Below, piece by piece: positions 1-10,833 of a stretch of DNA of 64,000 bases. This stretch comes from Heterodera schachtii (taxonomy: Eukaryota > Nematoda > Chromadorea > Rhabditida > Heteroderidae). The notes under the pieces are model-generated. The model was not told the origin of the DNA, made no database searches, and saw only the letters and a list, made by a program, of their open reading frames with translations. Both the position numbers and the translations under genes were made by a program. Location: NCBI GenBank assembly GCA_023374025.1, contig SIJG01000058.1, forward strand, positions 800,903 through 864,902. Direction: 5' to 3'. Within the stretch, counting starts at the first letter, position 1. Every line of letters starts with the position of its first letter.

Positions 1-300
1 TAAAAGAGTTTTTTGAAAAAGCGCGCCGCAAAAAAAAGTGGGGGTGAAAAGCAATAAATGGTCGTGTAAGAAAACATTTTTGAGCATTTTTTCCGTAAAA
101 ATTTTGGCCTCGGCAGAGGTGGGGGGTATTTTTTATTGAATATAAAAGAATTTTTAAAAAATCCGTATCCGTATACGGATCCGTATTTTTCCTGGATACG
201 GATTTTTACGGACTACGGATTTTTAGTCCGTAATCCGTATGTGTGCCTAGTCCGTAATCCCGATCCCGATCCGTATTTTCTCAAAATTTCGATCTCTAGT
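1..300. repeat. GC-richer dispersed repeat with ATCCGTAT motifs
   Basis: Positions 1-45 resemble 27828-27852: both run from a TTTTTTGAAAAA-like stretch into a short GC core and then a long A run. Positions 160-285 are built from many direct and inverted copies of ATCCGTAT/ATACGGAT, including the palindrome around 174-184. An open frame crosses this patch, but it is made of the repeated motif (alternating NPYP/DPYF-type residues), so I do not treat it as a gene. The patch looks like part of a transposable element whose left end lies outside the window. Confidence 0.5.
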
Positions 301-1317
301 AAATATTATGATAATTAAAAGTTAGATCAAGAGATATTTACCGCTTTTTAAAATTGCTAAAACATTTTCATAATATTTTTCTTACTTTAAAACCTCTAAA
401 AACTAATAAAAAAAAAATTAAAATCTATTAAAAAAACTGATTTTTTTGTCAATAATTAAGAAAATTCATAAACTTAATACGTATCAAAGAAATGGTTTTA
501 TAATTTTTAAAATAATATTAGAAATTTAATTTTTAATTGATGGAATAAAAATTGCGGAGTTTCAATTTTACAACCCACAGAGATGGGGCAAGAGTTACTC
601 GTAAAGAAAAACTATCAAAAAGATTATAAAAATAATTGGCAACAATCAAAAATTACAGCAACAAATCTAAAATTTCAAAATGAATGTAATTTTTAAAATA
701 AAAATAAGTTTATAGTTAGTTCAGCAAGGTTAAATATAGTGATAATAATATATAAATTTGATTAATAGATATTTTGCATTTTAGAAGTTTACATGCATAA
801 TTGAGGTTCCAAGCAAGTGGTATTAAATAAACAGACAACAAACAAATAAATAAATAAGAAAATAAACAAAAACTAATAAAATTAATAAAAAATTACTTCA
901 ACTAAGCCTAAGAAACTCAACAATCCTTTTGTGTTTCGCCATATTATTAAGAACGGGAGACAAAAGGTATGAAGTGAGTGATGAGTGTACGCTTTAAGTA
1001 ATTAAATATTTAAACTTTAAAATATAAAATAAAATAAAAAATAATTCAGATGTTGTTGTGTTGCAGAATTCTCAGTCCCGGCAAGCGTCCCCGCACCGAC
1101 AACCAAGAAAATTAAGAATTAATTAATAACTATACAAATTATTAAATAGAACGCATATAAAATTAGAAAAAAAAATCGGAATAACGAAACGTACGAAGTG
1201 GGTGAGCGCACGCTTAAAGAGAAATAACCAAAAAATATAATTTATAATTTGATTTGGACTAGCATTTTTTAAGCAACTTGAAAACTAAAAAAAAAGACAA
1301 AATTAAATAAAAAAATT
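301..1317 (-). other. Exon-like patches in A-rich DNA
   Basis: Three GC-richer patches are separated by A-rich filler. Read on the minus strand, 1183-1235 gives FKRALTHFVRFVIP and 926-1000 gives LKRTLITHFIPFVSR. These are similar in the same frame and so look like two diverged copies of one small exon. Between them, 1050-1112 reads as LVVGAGTLAGTENSATQQ. At 565-612 the minus strand gives a Cys-containing stretch (SCPISVGCKIETPQF). None is long enough to identify. The remaining sequence is featureless A-rich DNA. Confidence 0.25.
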
Positions 1318-1575
1318 TTAATTTAAACTCAATAAATACGACCCAGTTGGATGTAAGAAACGAACGGAAAAATTGATAAAGATAAAGGGAACAAGAATGA
1401 AAAAACCCAACTGCTGGTCCCAATATTCATGGTAAGAAGAATTATGCAGGAAAGTATAAGAAATATTAGAAAATAACCAAATTATAAAAATATTAAATAA
1501 TGGAAATAAAAGTTTCTGAATAAATAAATAATAATGTAGACAAAAAAGATGATTAAATTGAAACACAAGGAGCAA
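1318..1575 (-). CDS. Candidate exon, membrane-spanning segment
   Basis: This is an 85-codon open frame with no ATG at its start, so it is at best an internal exon. The C-terminal third is the most protein-like: an aromatic/polar stretch (HEYWDQQLG) leads into a hydrophobic segment with a central proline (FFILVPFIFINFSV) and then RFLHPTGSY. A proline-kinked helix after a polar loop is what TM5 of a 7TM receptor looks like, but that is inference only. The N-terminal part overlaps a 53-bp exact direct repeat (1473-1525) and is low-complexity, so it may be intron. No homologue is recognised. Confidence 0.25.
   Translation of the reverse strand: MLLVFQFNHLFCLHYYLFIQKLLFPLFNIFIIWLFSNISYTFLHNSSYHEYWDQQLGFFILVPFIFINFSVRFLHPTGSYLLSLN
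1473..1525. repeat. 53-bp exact direct repeat, copy 1
   Basis: Positions 1473-1525 and 2663-2715 are identical over 53 bp (starting ATAACCAAATTATAAAAATA). Flanks differ on both sides. An exact match this long in otherwise diverged filler suggests a recent local duplication or gene conversion. Confidence 0.85.
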
Positions 1576-2047
1576 GTGAATCTATTATAATATTAAAATT
1601 ATGTAAATTTAATTGCTAAAAACCAAATTTGATCATTAAATATCAAATGCACGAAAAAATGTCAACTAAAATTGTTATAATAAATAAACTGCAGCAAATC
1701 AGAAATTTACATTAAATATACAACAAAAAATTGATTACAATTTGGATATGAAATATCACTTATTATTAACAAATTAAAACATTAAAAATTCTAAAAACTT
1801 TAAAAATGGATATTAATTTGAGATTTCATATATATATATTTATTTTACAATTTTTTATTTGTAATAACAGCTTGAAATATTACATAAGAAGATAATTCTT
1901 CAGTTTAAGTAAAAATTTTTTAATAAAATTTTTTTTTTAAATTTTCGCTACAACATAAATTTAAAAAGGAGGAATGAAAAAACATTAATTTAATTGAAAA
2001 CCTTCATTGCTAACGTATCTTCTCATATGAAGAAAAATAAAACAATA

Positions 2048-2146
2048 TTAAATAAAATAAAAATAATTTGGCTGTACATAAACGTCAAACCCATCAGCCT
2101 CAAGCTTTTTCAACACAAAAATTCTCATAACCGCGAGGTTCGAGCA
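2048..2146 (-). CDS. Candidate exon, LEADGF patch copy 1
   Basis: A 32-codon minus-strand frame contains NLAVMRIFVLKKLEADGFDV. Its paralogue at 17263-17358 keeps the same frame, with one extra codon (a 3-bp indel) and the identical tail LEADGFDVYV. The 33 bp at 2074-2106 are identical to 17283-17315, while the flanks are much more diverged. A competing frame is broken by a stop here. The family is unknown; the inverted relatives in the right half (41381, 46544) share the upstream part of the patch. Confidence 0.3.
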   Translation of the reverse strand, partial: CSNLAVMRIFVLKKLEADGFDVYVQPNYFYFI

Positions 2147-2260
2147 TTATACATAAAGCATTAACGAAAGCTGCTTAAATATAAACTAAGAACATTCATA
2201 TTGAATTTTAAATAATAAAAAATTATTTATTAGCAGTTAAAATAGAAAAAAATAAAAAGT

Positions 2261-2276
2261 TATAATGTCACTGTGG
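2261..2276 (-). promoter_or_regulatory. Conserved splice-acceptor-like motif
   Basis: The minus strand reads CCACAG followed by TGACATTATA, preceded by T-rich DNA. The same 16 bp occur at 8034-8049 (minus) and 31454-31469 (plus), always at the end of a pyrimidine-rich stretch on the inferred sense strand. This fits a 3' splice site conserved between paralogues. It is inferred from the motif and its recurrence only. Confidence 0.3.
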
Positions 2277-2550
2277 AGCATTTGAAAATATAAACAAATT
2301 TTAATTAATCAAAAGAAACAATTGATAAATACCAATTCAAATTATTATCTATTTTATTATACGCCATGAAAACAAAAAAAAAACAAAAAATGTGTTTTAA
2401 AATAAAAATTTCTGACATTGTTAAAAGGAAAATATGATGCAAAAATTCTTTATTTTTATCTACTTGAAAATGATTTTTACGCAGTTATTTATTTTATACT
2501 TTTTAATTAATTAAAAAAAGCAAATATTTTTGTTGAAATGATTAACCCTA

Positions 2551-2648
2551 ATATTAAAGAAATAGGACATAGAGAAGCGAGATATTTAACAAAATTAATG
2601 AATATAATTAATGAATATGACGCTAATTAAAATACAATTACGCACTAA
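2551..2648. repeat. 98-bp direct repeat, copy 1
   Basis: Nearly identical to 3977-4074 (about two mismatches in 98 bp). The minus strand reads ISLLYVLFL here and ISLLCVLFL in copy 2. An inverted relative at 22940-22968 on the plus strand reads VSPLCVLLI in the same frame. The length of near-identity points to a recent duplication; the third, diverged copy suggests an older family. Confidence 0.75.
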
Positions 2649-2766
2649 AATGAATATTAAATATAACCAAATTATAAAAATATTAAATAATGGAAATAAA
2701 AGTTTCTGAATAAATTAATTTCTTTTAAACTATTATATAATAAATTAATATAAAACAGTAACAAAA

Positions 2767-3012
2767 TTAAACTTGTTGTTGATTAAGATCTTGACAATAA
2801 ATATAATGAAAGTTAAAAAATAATACTTGAAAGAAATTTGTGATTATAATATATATGTTTTTTTTAATTAGAATTATTTTATATGTTGAAAAATTAAACA
2901 TTCCAATAAAAATAAAAATGATTGTTTGAAATACATTAAGTAAGCTTAATAATATAATGCTATAGAGAGAAATAATTGTTAGTACCAGCTTCTGAATGAG
3001 GCTCAGAGGCAA
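2767..3012 (-). CDS. Candidate exon, hydrophobic helix, copy 1
   Basis: An 81-codon open frame without an ATG start. The gene-like part is at its start: a loop (KDSLPLPLSLIQ) followed by a hydrophobic helix (KLVLTIISLYSIILLSLLN). The paralogous patch at 16227-16346 reads KPLPNLVLIIILSFYSII in the same frame although its upstream half has changed completely. Conservation of a helix-like peptide after a charged/proline loop suggests a transmembrane segment. The C-terminal part is low-complexity and probably intron. Family not recognised. Confidence 0.3.
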   Translation of the reverse strand: MPLSLIQKLVLTIISLYSIILLSLLNVFQTIIFIFIGMFNFSTYKIILIKKNIYIIITNFFQVLFFNFHYIYCQDLNQQQV

Positions 3013-3806
3013 AGGAAGGCTGTCTTTGACAACAATTTTACTCTATGTTAAGTATGACCATGAAAGTTGACGCATGCAATTAATAACCTATACGACATGA
3101 GTAATCATGTTTATTGTTATAAATAAAATAAGTTAAATAAATTATGACGCATACAAAAGAATATAAATAATAATGCTTTTAAAAAAAAATTTAATTTATC
3201 ATACTTCAGAGTTAATAATAAAAAAATAAATCTTTTTTAGTTACTCGAAAGCAATAAATTTACATATAGTAAAGATGAAAGTAAATTATTAAAATTCTAT
3301 CCTTTTTAAGTAGTAAATATGTAATAACAAATTAAATTAAAAAATATAAATAATTATATCAAAAATAGAAAAAATAAATTTTTGAATAAAGAAAAAAATA
3401 TAGAATACCCGCTGAGATAGAGGTGGTGTAAATTTTTACAACTTAAATTCCATTCAAATGAAAAACATTTATACGCCAAGCTCTCGAGTGTGCCAGATTC
3501 AAGGTTAAATATGTATAGTGAGAATGAAAAATGTTTTTAAGAGATATTTGCTGCTTTGGATTATTTATAAAATAAAAAGCACCAAGCAACAATTGTTAAA
3601 TAAAACAGACAACAAATAAAATAAATAAGAAAACAAACAAAAACTACTAAAATTAAAAAATCTTTGAGAGAAATAACCAATAAATTTTTATATATAATTT
3701 AATCAAATATTTTAACTTAAAAAAATAATTATTTTAATTAATCTCTACAACAATTGTCCGGAACTTCTTGCAATAACGATTTAAATGAGTTGAATTATAA
3801 ATATAT

Positions 3807-3938
3807 TTACTTATATATTACACAAGCCGATGGCGACGAAGCAACCATCCAACATGTTGCTATGGACACGAACACGGAGCGTCCGAGGGAGCCGAGCACG
3901 TTGAGCCGGATATAATGATTAGAACAAAAATGAATTAT
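3807..3938 (-). CDS. Candidate exon, TM4-like segment
   Basis: A 43-codon minus-strand open frame in one of the more GC-rich patches of the left half. The core reads LGRSVFVSIATCWMVASSPS: a positively charged start, then a helix containing a Trp and ending at a Pro. In rhodopsin-like receptors TM4 has a conserved Trp and is often followed by prolines; the match is suggestive and not diagnostic. The frame runs past a possible GT donor after SACV before reaching its stop. No homologous copy was noticed elsewhere in the window. Confidence 0.3.
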   Translation of the reverse strand: MIHFCSNHYIRLNVLGSLGRSVFVSIATCWMVASSPSACVIYK

Positions 3939-3976
3939 TTAAAATAAATTTTTATTATCAACTTTTAAAATAATTA

Positions 3977-4074
3977 TTATTAAAGAAATAGGACACAGAG
4001 TAGCGAGATATTTAACAAAATTAATGAATATAATTAATGAATATGACGCTAATTAAAATACAATTACGCACTAA
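3977..4074. repeat. 98-bp direct repeat, copy 2
   Basis: Second copy of the 2551-2648 repeat. It starts with TTATTAAAGAAATAGGACAC-type sequence and ends at ACGCACTAA in both copies. Confidence 0.75.
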
Positions 4075-4994
4075 TTTTTAATAAATATCAAAAAGAACAA
4101 ATAACAAACATATATATTGCCATGAATACCAACAATTAGTATTACTTCTTAATAGAAATTATTTAATAAAAGTAGAGAATAAATAAAAATCATATATTAA
4201 AAAATTGAATAAAAGAAAATGCAATAAAAAATACAAATATAAAAAAATAAGAAGCAGTAAAATTTATGTAAAAAAGATAGAACAATATTTTCTAATTAAA
4301 TTTAGCACTTTTTTGATTGAAGAGATAATTATTAAAATCGAATTAAAATATAAAATGTAAAAAAATTATTTAATAAAGATGAAAAAGTATAAACAAATAA
4401 TTTTTTATATTTGAAAATTTAATCGGAGCGTTTAAATCAATGAAAGACGCGATCGATGACGCTTATTACTCTCATGGGAGTTTGTAAAGATCAAAGTTAA
4501 TAACAATTAATAAATAATTATAAAGTGTATTTTTTGATAATATTTTTTATTAAATTTTACGAATATACAAATGCATAATAATAACCTTAGAATTAGTTCA
4601 GAACACTGAATAAATAAAAAAATTATGCACAATATGATTTACAAAATCATATATAATATTAATATAAAAATTAAATAAAAACTAAAAACATTAAATTTTG
4701 CATAAGACAAAACCCAGAAAATTCAAAATGGATGGACTTTACTGGACATCGAGTTTTTCCTCACATTAATACATAAAACAATAAAATTAAAACAATGCCT
4801 TATCCAGTTATAACAAAAAGCTATGAAAAAGAAATTAATATGCTGTTTTTAGAATATTGCTACTGCCTATAAACATAATGGAGTTAAAAAAATGAATAAT
4901 ATTTTTCTGATAAATAGATAATATAAATTATATAATCGAATTACGATCAATTTGAATAGGAGTTTTCAAAATTTATACAAATATTTATTACTAA
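4075..4994. other. A-rich DNA, no gene seen
   Basis: A-rich filler. A GC-richer patch at 4424-4490 (around GACGCGATCGATGACGC and CTCATGGGAGTT) resembles 17775-17835, which shares CGGAGC and CATGGGAGTT spacing. No frame is convincing in both copies. Confidence 0.5.
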
Positions 4995-5820
4995 CAAGGG
5001 AACATTCCGAGCTGTCAGTCGAAAAATGCATACAAATGATATACCATTGGATAGAGGAGGGTCGCTTTCTATTGTGAATTTTTAATTTTAGCGATGCATT
5101 TTGTCTATCTCAACAGTTACAGGGCCTCAAAAATGCGAATTTCATTGCTTCGGGGCACATTTCGACAGAGGGAAAGGAGCGAAAATGAGTTGCACGGTTG
5201 GTTAAAAATGGGTTTTTGGTCCATGGGTTCAATTCCACTTGCCTGTAAAAAAGTTTTTAAATTTATTTTTGGATTTTTTTGGGCCGGAAATCATGAATTT
5301 GACATCCATTTCGCCTAATTACGAAGCCCGAACAAAAAACCAATTTTACACTGAAAAGATTGCATTTTTTATTATATTTTTGATCATTTTCTGCTAACCC
5401 CTACCGTTGTAATCAATCACTATTTCCTTTCTTTAATCAAGTTTTAAATTTTGTAAATTATTGGTTTTTTATCCGGGTCCTAGTCAAGGGTTCGTAATTA
5501 GGCGAAATGGATGTCAAATTCATGATTTTCGGCCCAAAAAAACCCAAAATAAATTTAAAAACTTTTTTACAGGCAAGTGGAATTGAACCCATGGACCAAA
5601 AACCCATTTTTAACCAACCGTGCAACTCATTTTCGCTCCTTTCCCTCTGTCGAAATGTGCCCCGAGGCAATGAAATTCGCATTTTTGAGGCCCTGTAACT
5701 CTTGAAATAGGCAAAATGCACCGCTAAAATTAAAAATTCACAATAGAAAGCGACCCTCCTCTATCCAATGGTATATCATTTATATGTATTTTCCGACTGA
5801 CAGCTCGGAATGTTCCCTTG
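4995..5820. mobile_element. 826-bp foldback (long inverted-repeat) element
   Basis: The two arms (about 4995-5334 and 5484-5820) are near-perfect reverse complements around a spacer of about 150 bp, starting CAAGGGAACATTCCGAGC. The CAAGG start fits the loose hAT end consensus (YARNG), but no clean target-site duplication is visible. Each arm carries the same short ORF (5094-5318 plus; 5458-5721 minus), with shared peptide such as GTFRQRERSENELHGWLKMG. The shared ORF follows from the inverted repeat, so I do not call a gene. Arm divergence is a few percent, so the element is fairly young. Confidence 0.85.
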
Positions 5821-7437
5821 TAAGTCTTATTTAATAAAGATTTAGTATGTTAAAATATAATATATAAATAAAAGTAATAATAAATTATTTAAAAGAAATG
5901 ACAAATTATTAAATTACTGAAATTAAATAACATTTAAAAAAACAAGTAAAAATATTTCAAAAATGCAACTATTATAATGATTTATAAATAAATAAAAATT
6001 CGTTTTACATACTGATAATTAACACTACATAATTTCGAATATAAAATATATTTTCGAAATTTTTACTCAAATTACTCATAAAACATTATAAAATATTGAA
6101 TAATCAAATTGTTTATTTACTCAAAAACGGAAAAAATATAAATCTGTAAATAATTTAATGTATTGTCAAATTAAAAAGAATTGTCATTAATTAAAATAGA
6201 TATTATATTTAAATTAATGATTTAAAAAATGATGAAATTTCAGAAGATCTAATTTTAATAATAAACGTCATTGTTTAATCATTAAAGCATCGCTTGTATT
6301 TGTTCCCAAACACTTTCCAGTAAATAATGAGTTTGGAATTAATCATTAAAATAATAACACAATAAAATATATATTAAATTATCATAAAAATTTTGATTTG
6401 CATAAGCAAACAAACCTAAGATTTATACATAACTGGGTCATGATTTTTAATTCATAAAAAACTGAATGGAGCAACCAAGAGTAATATGCACCAATAGTGG
6501 AAAAGTTGACAAGAAATAATAATTATCGATTCAATTTTGATAATTTCAAATAAATTACACAAAATACCACCTAAAAATAGTAAGAAATAAATTCAGAAAT
6601 TCTGAGATTTACATAAAATATGCTACTACAATAATTGACACAATATAAAAATATACTAATAAAATGCTATTAAAAATAAATGAATTTTAAAAAATAAACT
6701 AATATCAAACGAATAGAACATAACAGAGGAGCGCGACAGTGCAAATTAAATATTATTAATAAAAATAAAATACTGACAATTCTAAAAATAAAAAATATGC
6801 TAAACTGAATTAGGCAATTGCGCTTACAATAGCTATAAAATATGATAATATTCAAAAAAGAGAATTAAATATAATTAGAAAATTAAATTTTTCTTATAAA
6901 GAAAGCAAGCCCCATTCAACAGGAGGCTGTTTGACAAGAAGAAACCAAATTTAAAGAAAAACTCAAAAGTTTAAAATCGAAAAATTAATCCTTAATAAGT
7001 TTGGAATAGATTTATGTGGTTTCTATGCAGACTCAAATATATATTAAAAGGACACCTAAATAAAGTGCGAAGATTGCTTGAGAAGACGCCAAGATAATAA
7101 CTAATGAAAATTAATTAAAAAAGAATTTAAATAAAGGAAAATGTATGCAAAATACTTTATTTAAGAAAATTCAAGATTTTTCAATAATTAAAATCAAAAA
7201 TAATTAAATAAATTTTAAAATTTTGATGAAATTTAGATGCAAAAATATTGTGAAAAATAATTTTTACAAATACATATTAAAACAAGAGCTTCCAAAAGCG
7301 TGCATGCATATTGGTTGGCGTCACAAGATTAAAAAGTAAAAAATAGAAAGTTTATTAAAAATATAGAGAAAAATATATAATCAAAAAATGTAAAAAGTAT
7401 TAAGGAATTTTTTTGTTTTTCATCAAAAAAAGCATTT
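5821..7437. other. A-rich DNA with one exon-like patch
   Basis: Mostly featureless A-rich DNA. The patch at 6900-6945 reads LVKQPPVEWGLLSL on the minus strand and resembles 10325-10372 (VFVNDPPLHPEWGFQ). Related sequence occurs at 18700-18730 (minus) and 21085-21115 and 43115-43150 (plus), where a GCAAGCGCCATT-like core recurs. Confidence 0.3.
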
Positions 7438-7653
7438 TTAATTATAGAAATCTGTTAATTTATAAATAAACGAAGAAAAGGCAAAATTGAAATCAAATAA
7501 AAAGTCCACTAATATTTCTTCAATGCCAAGCCGCCATGTCTTCCTTCTCAATGCCATCAAGCTCAACCCAAAGTGTCTAACATGGTGGTTAACAGTATGA
7601 GCACGACACGACAACTCTAAAATGAGAATGTGAAAAATAAAAACATTAAACAT
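7438..7653 (-). CDS. Candidate exon, unknown
   Basis: A 71-codon open frame, GC-richer at 7500-7620. The best part reads CRAHTVNHHVRHFGLSLMAL followed by RRKTWRLGIEE. The LSLMAL part aligns with the LRLMGL reading of the 17283 patch in a different frame from the LEADGF reading, so frame assignment is uncertain. The tail is Phe/Asn-rich and may be intron. No family recognised. Confidence 0.22.
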   Translation of the reverse strand: MFNVFIFHILILELSCRAHTVNHHVRHFGLSLMALRRKTWRLGIEEILVDFLFDFNFAFSSFIYKLTDFYN

Positions 7654-8398
7654 TATATATTAAATATTTAATGCGAATGTATAATAATATTACCAATTAA
7701 TTACAAATTTAGATGTTTTACAAAAGAAAAACCGATGCTTTTCAAGATAAAAACAAATGTAAAGTAAGAATTAAAAAGTTGTAAAAAATTAATACAGGAT
7801 TAAAAATAATAATTTAATAACGCAAAAAATCGTAGCCCATTAACAAAACTTGTAAATTCAAGTCTGGAAGCTTAACATTAAATGAACAATTAAAAAAAGA
7901 AAAATTAATATTTAACCTAAATAGAAAATTGCTATATTATTTAATAGATCTAAAAATACTATTTCTCCACAAATTTTGAGATATTTGTAAAGGATTAAAA
8001 ATATTTACTAAATTATTAAAATATATGCAAGGATATAATGTCACTGTGGAAGAAGTACAAAATTAAAAAAATTTTTATTAATAAAAAAGCGATTGATAAA
8101 TACCATTTGAATTTATTTCACAAATAGTGCAATTGTTAGCAAATAGAATTTAAATTTCGAATTGAGAAATAATTTAATGATTTTGAGTTGCGGGTATAAA
8201 ACTTTATAAAAGACCTACTCAAAAGAAACCAAGAAGGATTGAACATCTCAAGAGAAGTTAATGATTAAAAAAAAGTCAAATATTATAACAAACAAATATA
8301 TCAGTTTATTTTAATTTTTATGTAATATTATTTATTTGACTAATAAAAAATCAATCTTTTATAAAAACATTGTCATATTCATAATTGCTGCGGCCATT

Positions 8399-8530
8399 TT
8401 ACATAATATTGCCCTCATGATTAAACAAAAATTTTATCAAAAAAAATAAAGAACAAATATGGATTGTACAAGGAGTGTTGCATCTCGGAGGATGTGTAAA
8501 GTTGTTATACACATTCAATAAAATTTTGTC
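8399..8530 (-). CDS. Candidate exon, extracellular loop plus helix
   Basis: A 43-codon minus-strand frame: VYNNFTHPPRCNTPCTI, with an N-glycosylation sequon (NFT) and two Cys, followed by a hydrophobic run (ICSLFFLIKFLF). This order suits an extracellular segment running into a membrane helix. Downstream in another frame (8350-8408) the minus strand reads MRAILCKMAAAIMNMTMF. It lies directly 3' of the 8550-8708 ORF on the same strand. No homologue recognised. Confidence 0.28.
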   Translation of the reverse strand, partial: DKILLNVYNNFTHPPRCNTPCTIHICSLFFLIKFLFNHEGNIM

Positions 8531-8549
8531 CTAAATAGCAAGTTTATTA

Positions 8550-8708
8550 TTAAAATATCTCAATTAAAAAGTAATAAGAAAAAAGGAATTTGAATAAAAA
8601 ACACAACTTATTGAACCGAATAAAAAAATGGGAGAACAGGCCATAACTTGCCAATCTTTTAGCTCGAAATGCTATAAACAGAGTAAACTCAGAAGGTCGA
8701 AAAAGCAT
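8550..8708 (-). CDS. Small ATG-initiated ORF, receptor-loop-like
   Basis: A 52-codon minus-strand ORF that begins with ATG. It contains FTLFIAFRAKRLASYGLFSH and ends in an aromatic/hydrophobic stretch (FKFLFSYYFLIEIF). FRAKRLAS resembles VRFNRLAS at 46868 and FRFNRLAR at 59577, both on the plus strand. So the left- and right-half families share a basic loop motif in inverted orientation. A basic loop beside a helix would suit a cytoplasmic loop of a membrane protein. The similarity is short and could be chance. Confidence 0.28.
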   Translation of the reverse strand: MLFRPSEFTLFIAFRAKRLASYGLFSHFFIRFNKLCFLFKFLFSYYFLIEIF

Positions 8709-10629
8709 AAAAGGCAAGAGTCAAACAACGCAAAAATAGACAAAATGTGAAAAAAATATACAAAATAAATTTAAAAAAAAACAAAAAAATTGTAGTATTT
8801 TAGTGTTTATTCAAAAAACGCGCTTCATAATATAAGTTTTCACAACTATAAATAAAAGCTAAACGATATATATCTGTGGAAAGACAAGAAAATAAAATTA
8901 TGCTATTATTCATCAAGAATCTCGAAATTAATTTAATAAACAAATTTCATTTAACAACAAATGCCCAAAAATTAAAGAAAAATAAATAAATAATTGATTA
9001 ATTAAAGAAGGCGCGATTTATATTCCTCTGAAAAAACGCTATTTTTATTTATTAAAAGAATTATAGATACCTAGCAAGACAATATTTAAAAATAATTTTA
9101 ATAAAATGAATTAGTTAAACCATTAATATTTTTTTAAATATAAAATATTTTAGCACCAAAATAATTAATGAATAAATTATTAATTATTCTTCATATTTAT
9201 AAGGCTATAGATAGTATTTTTTAAATAACCGTCCTAGCTTTACACAGTCACTGCTTTATTACCACAGTGCAGAAACTCAATTTATTACCACCAATTATCA
9301 AGTAATAAATAATTAACTTTTGAGTGAACCTATATTCATGTTTTTTATTGTATCAATTGGTATGGTTTTTCACATCAATTAAAAATATTAAAAAAGAAAA
9401 TTAAACTTAATAATTAAAAAATAAGTAATTAACTCAGGAATATACCATAACAACAATTTAAATAAAAGAAAACTTCTTTGATTTAAGGTTCGGAAATACA
9501 TCGGATTAAATATTAATAATAAAAATATTATTATTGAAAAAAATTGAATATAGGCCATTAAAAAACACAGGCATTAATCAACATTTTAAGTGAATCCTTT
9601 TTATAATTAATAAAATCGCACCATATTTTATAGGTATATTCCATGGTACAGGACTAACTTTACCTAAAAATATTTCAGCCCTTATTTGTTTTAAATTTTT
9701 TTTCGAAATTCTGAATTTTCCATTTTTTTATAAAGTGATCAGATTTCAGCAATCTTTGCAGGGATACTAAAAGAACGAAAAAACCAATTTTAACTTCTCT
9801 TAAAACAATTCAAACGCTTATTGGTTTTAATTTTTTTCAAATTATGTGTTTCCATTACTTTAGTTTTTGTAAAATTAATTCCTAATATTTTTCAGATAGT
9901 GTTCTGAAACGATCAAAATTTTATTGTCATGCCATTAATGCACTCTAATGGTTATATTCTGAAAAGTTGGTGATGAATAAAACAATCAATTTTTTTTATA
10001 AATTAGTTTTTCGATTGTATGTATTTTTCCTATTTAAAAAAAAAATTTAATCAGCTCAGCTATATTTTTTTGCAAAACTATAAGAAACTCACCAACTTTT
10101 GAAGGGATAAATAAATTATACCAAAGTTCTTATTTTATTCAAAAATTATATGAATTGCATCAGTAAATTGCTTAATGATATGTTTTAAAATCAAAATTTA
10201 AATTGCAAAGGTTATTTTCCCATTGCTTTACATCAGGAAAATATTATAATGTTAAAACCAAAAATAAGTAAATGAAAATGTTTTAAAATATTTTACATAA
10301 TTATTCTTAAATCTAAAATTTCTTGTTCTTTGAAAACCCCATTCCGGATGCAAAGGAGGGTCATTAACGAACACGATTATAAAAATTTTATGAATAATAG
10401 CTAAATGTTATATTTAAATTAAAATAATTAATAATTAATTTTGCATTTCACCAAGAATTTTCCCGTTTATTCAAATGTTTTTTGCCCAATGCTTGCTCCG
10501 ACCAGCCACGTAATAACGTATTTTCCTGGTGGATTGTCAGAAATGTTCAAGGCAGAGTCTTAACTGGACTTAGGAACGCCTTCCTCCGTATGAATAAATA
10601 AAAAAACAAATATCCAAAAAAATAAAATG
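8709..10629. other. A-rich then mixed DNA; exon-like patches near 10.3-10.6 kb
   Basis: 8709-9640 is A-rich filler. 9640-10150 is nearly balanced A/T, unlike its surroundings, and may be an inserted segment. At 10325-10372 the minus strand reads VFVNDPPLHPEWGFQ. At 10480-10580 two minus-strand frames are open for about 30 codons (DSALNISDNPPGKYVITWLV in one, LRGWSEQALGKKHLNKRENS in another), so the coding frame cannot be chosen. Confidence 0.25.
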
Positions 10630-10833
10630 CTATAAAAATAAATTAATGTGAAATACTGAAGTAATAAATTCAGGCAAAATGACGCAAAAGACAATAACAG
10701 CTGTCAACATCATCGACAAATCGCCGGAGCTATCAACGAGCACTGAGAGCCGTGCCTGTCTGGTGGAATTTCCGTTGATTGAACCACTCTCTCTTGATGT
10801 GATGAGCAGTGAATGTAATATATAAAAGAGACA
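10630..10833 (-). CDS. Candidate exon, TM6-like segment
   Basis: A 67-codon minus-strand open frame, among the longest GC-balanced ones here. It reads a polar loop with Ser/Asn/Arg (GSINGNSTRQARLSVLVDSS) and then a clear hydrophobic helix with a proline (MMLTAVIVFCVILPEFITSV). A basic loop leading into a proline-containing helix is the pattern of ICL3-TM6 in rhodopsin-like neuropeptide receptors. I see no CWxP motif, so this is a weak assignment. Two other frames are also open for 28-35 codons, which lowers confidence. There is no ATG. Confidence 0.3.
   Translation of the reverse strand, partial: CLFYILHSLLITSRESGSINGNSTRQARLSVLVDSSGDLSMMLTAVIVFCVILPEFITSVFHINLFL

Noticed and set aside
2130..2146. 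GGTTCGA as a tRNA B-box
   Set aside because: No A-box, no acceptor stem and no T-stem pairing; the site lies in a patch explained by the LEADGF family.
5094..5721. Matching ORFs on both strands
   Set aside because: They are the same sequence in the two arms of a foldback element, so duplication is not independent evidence of a gene.
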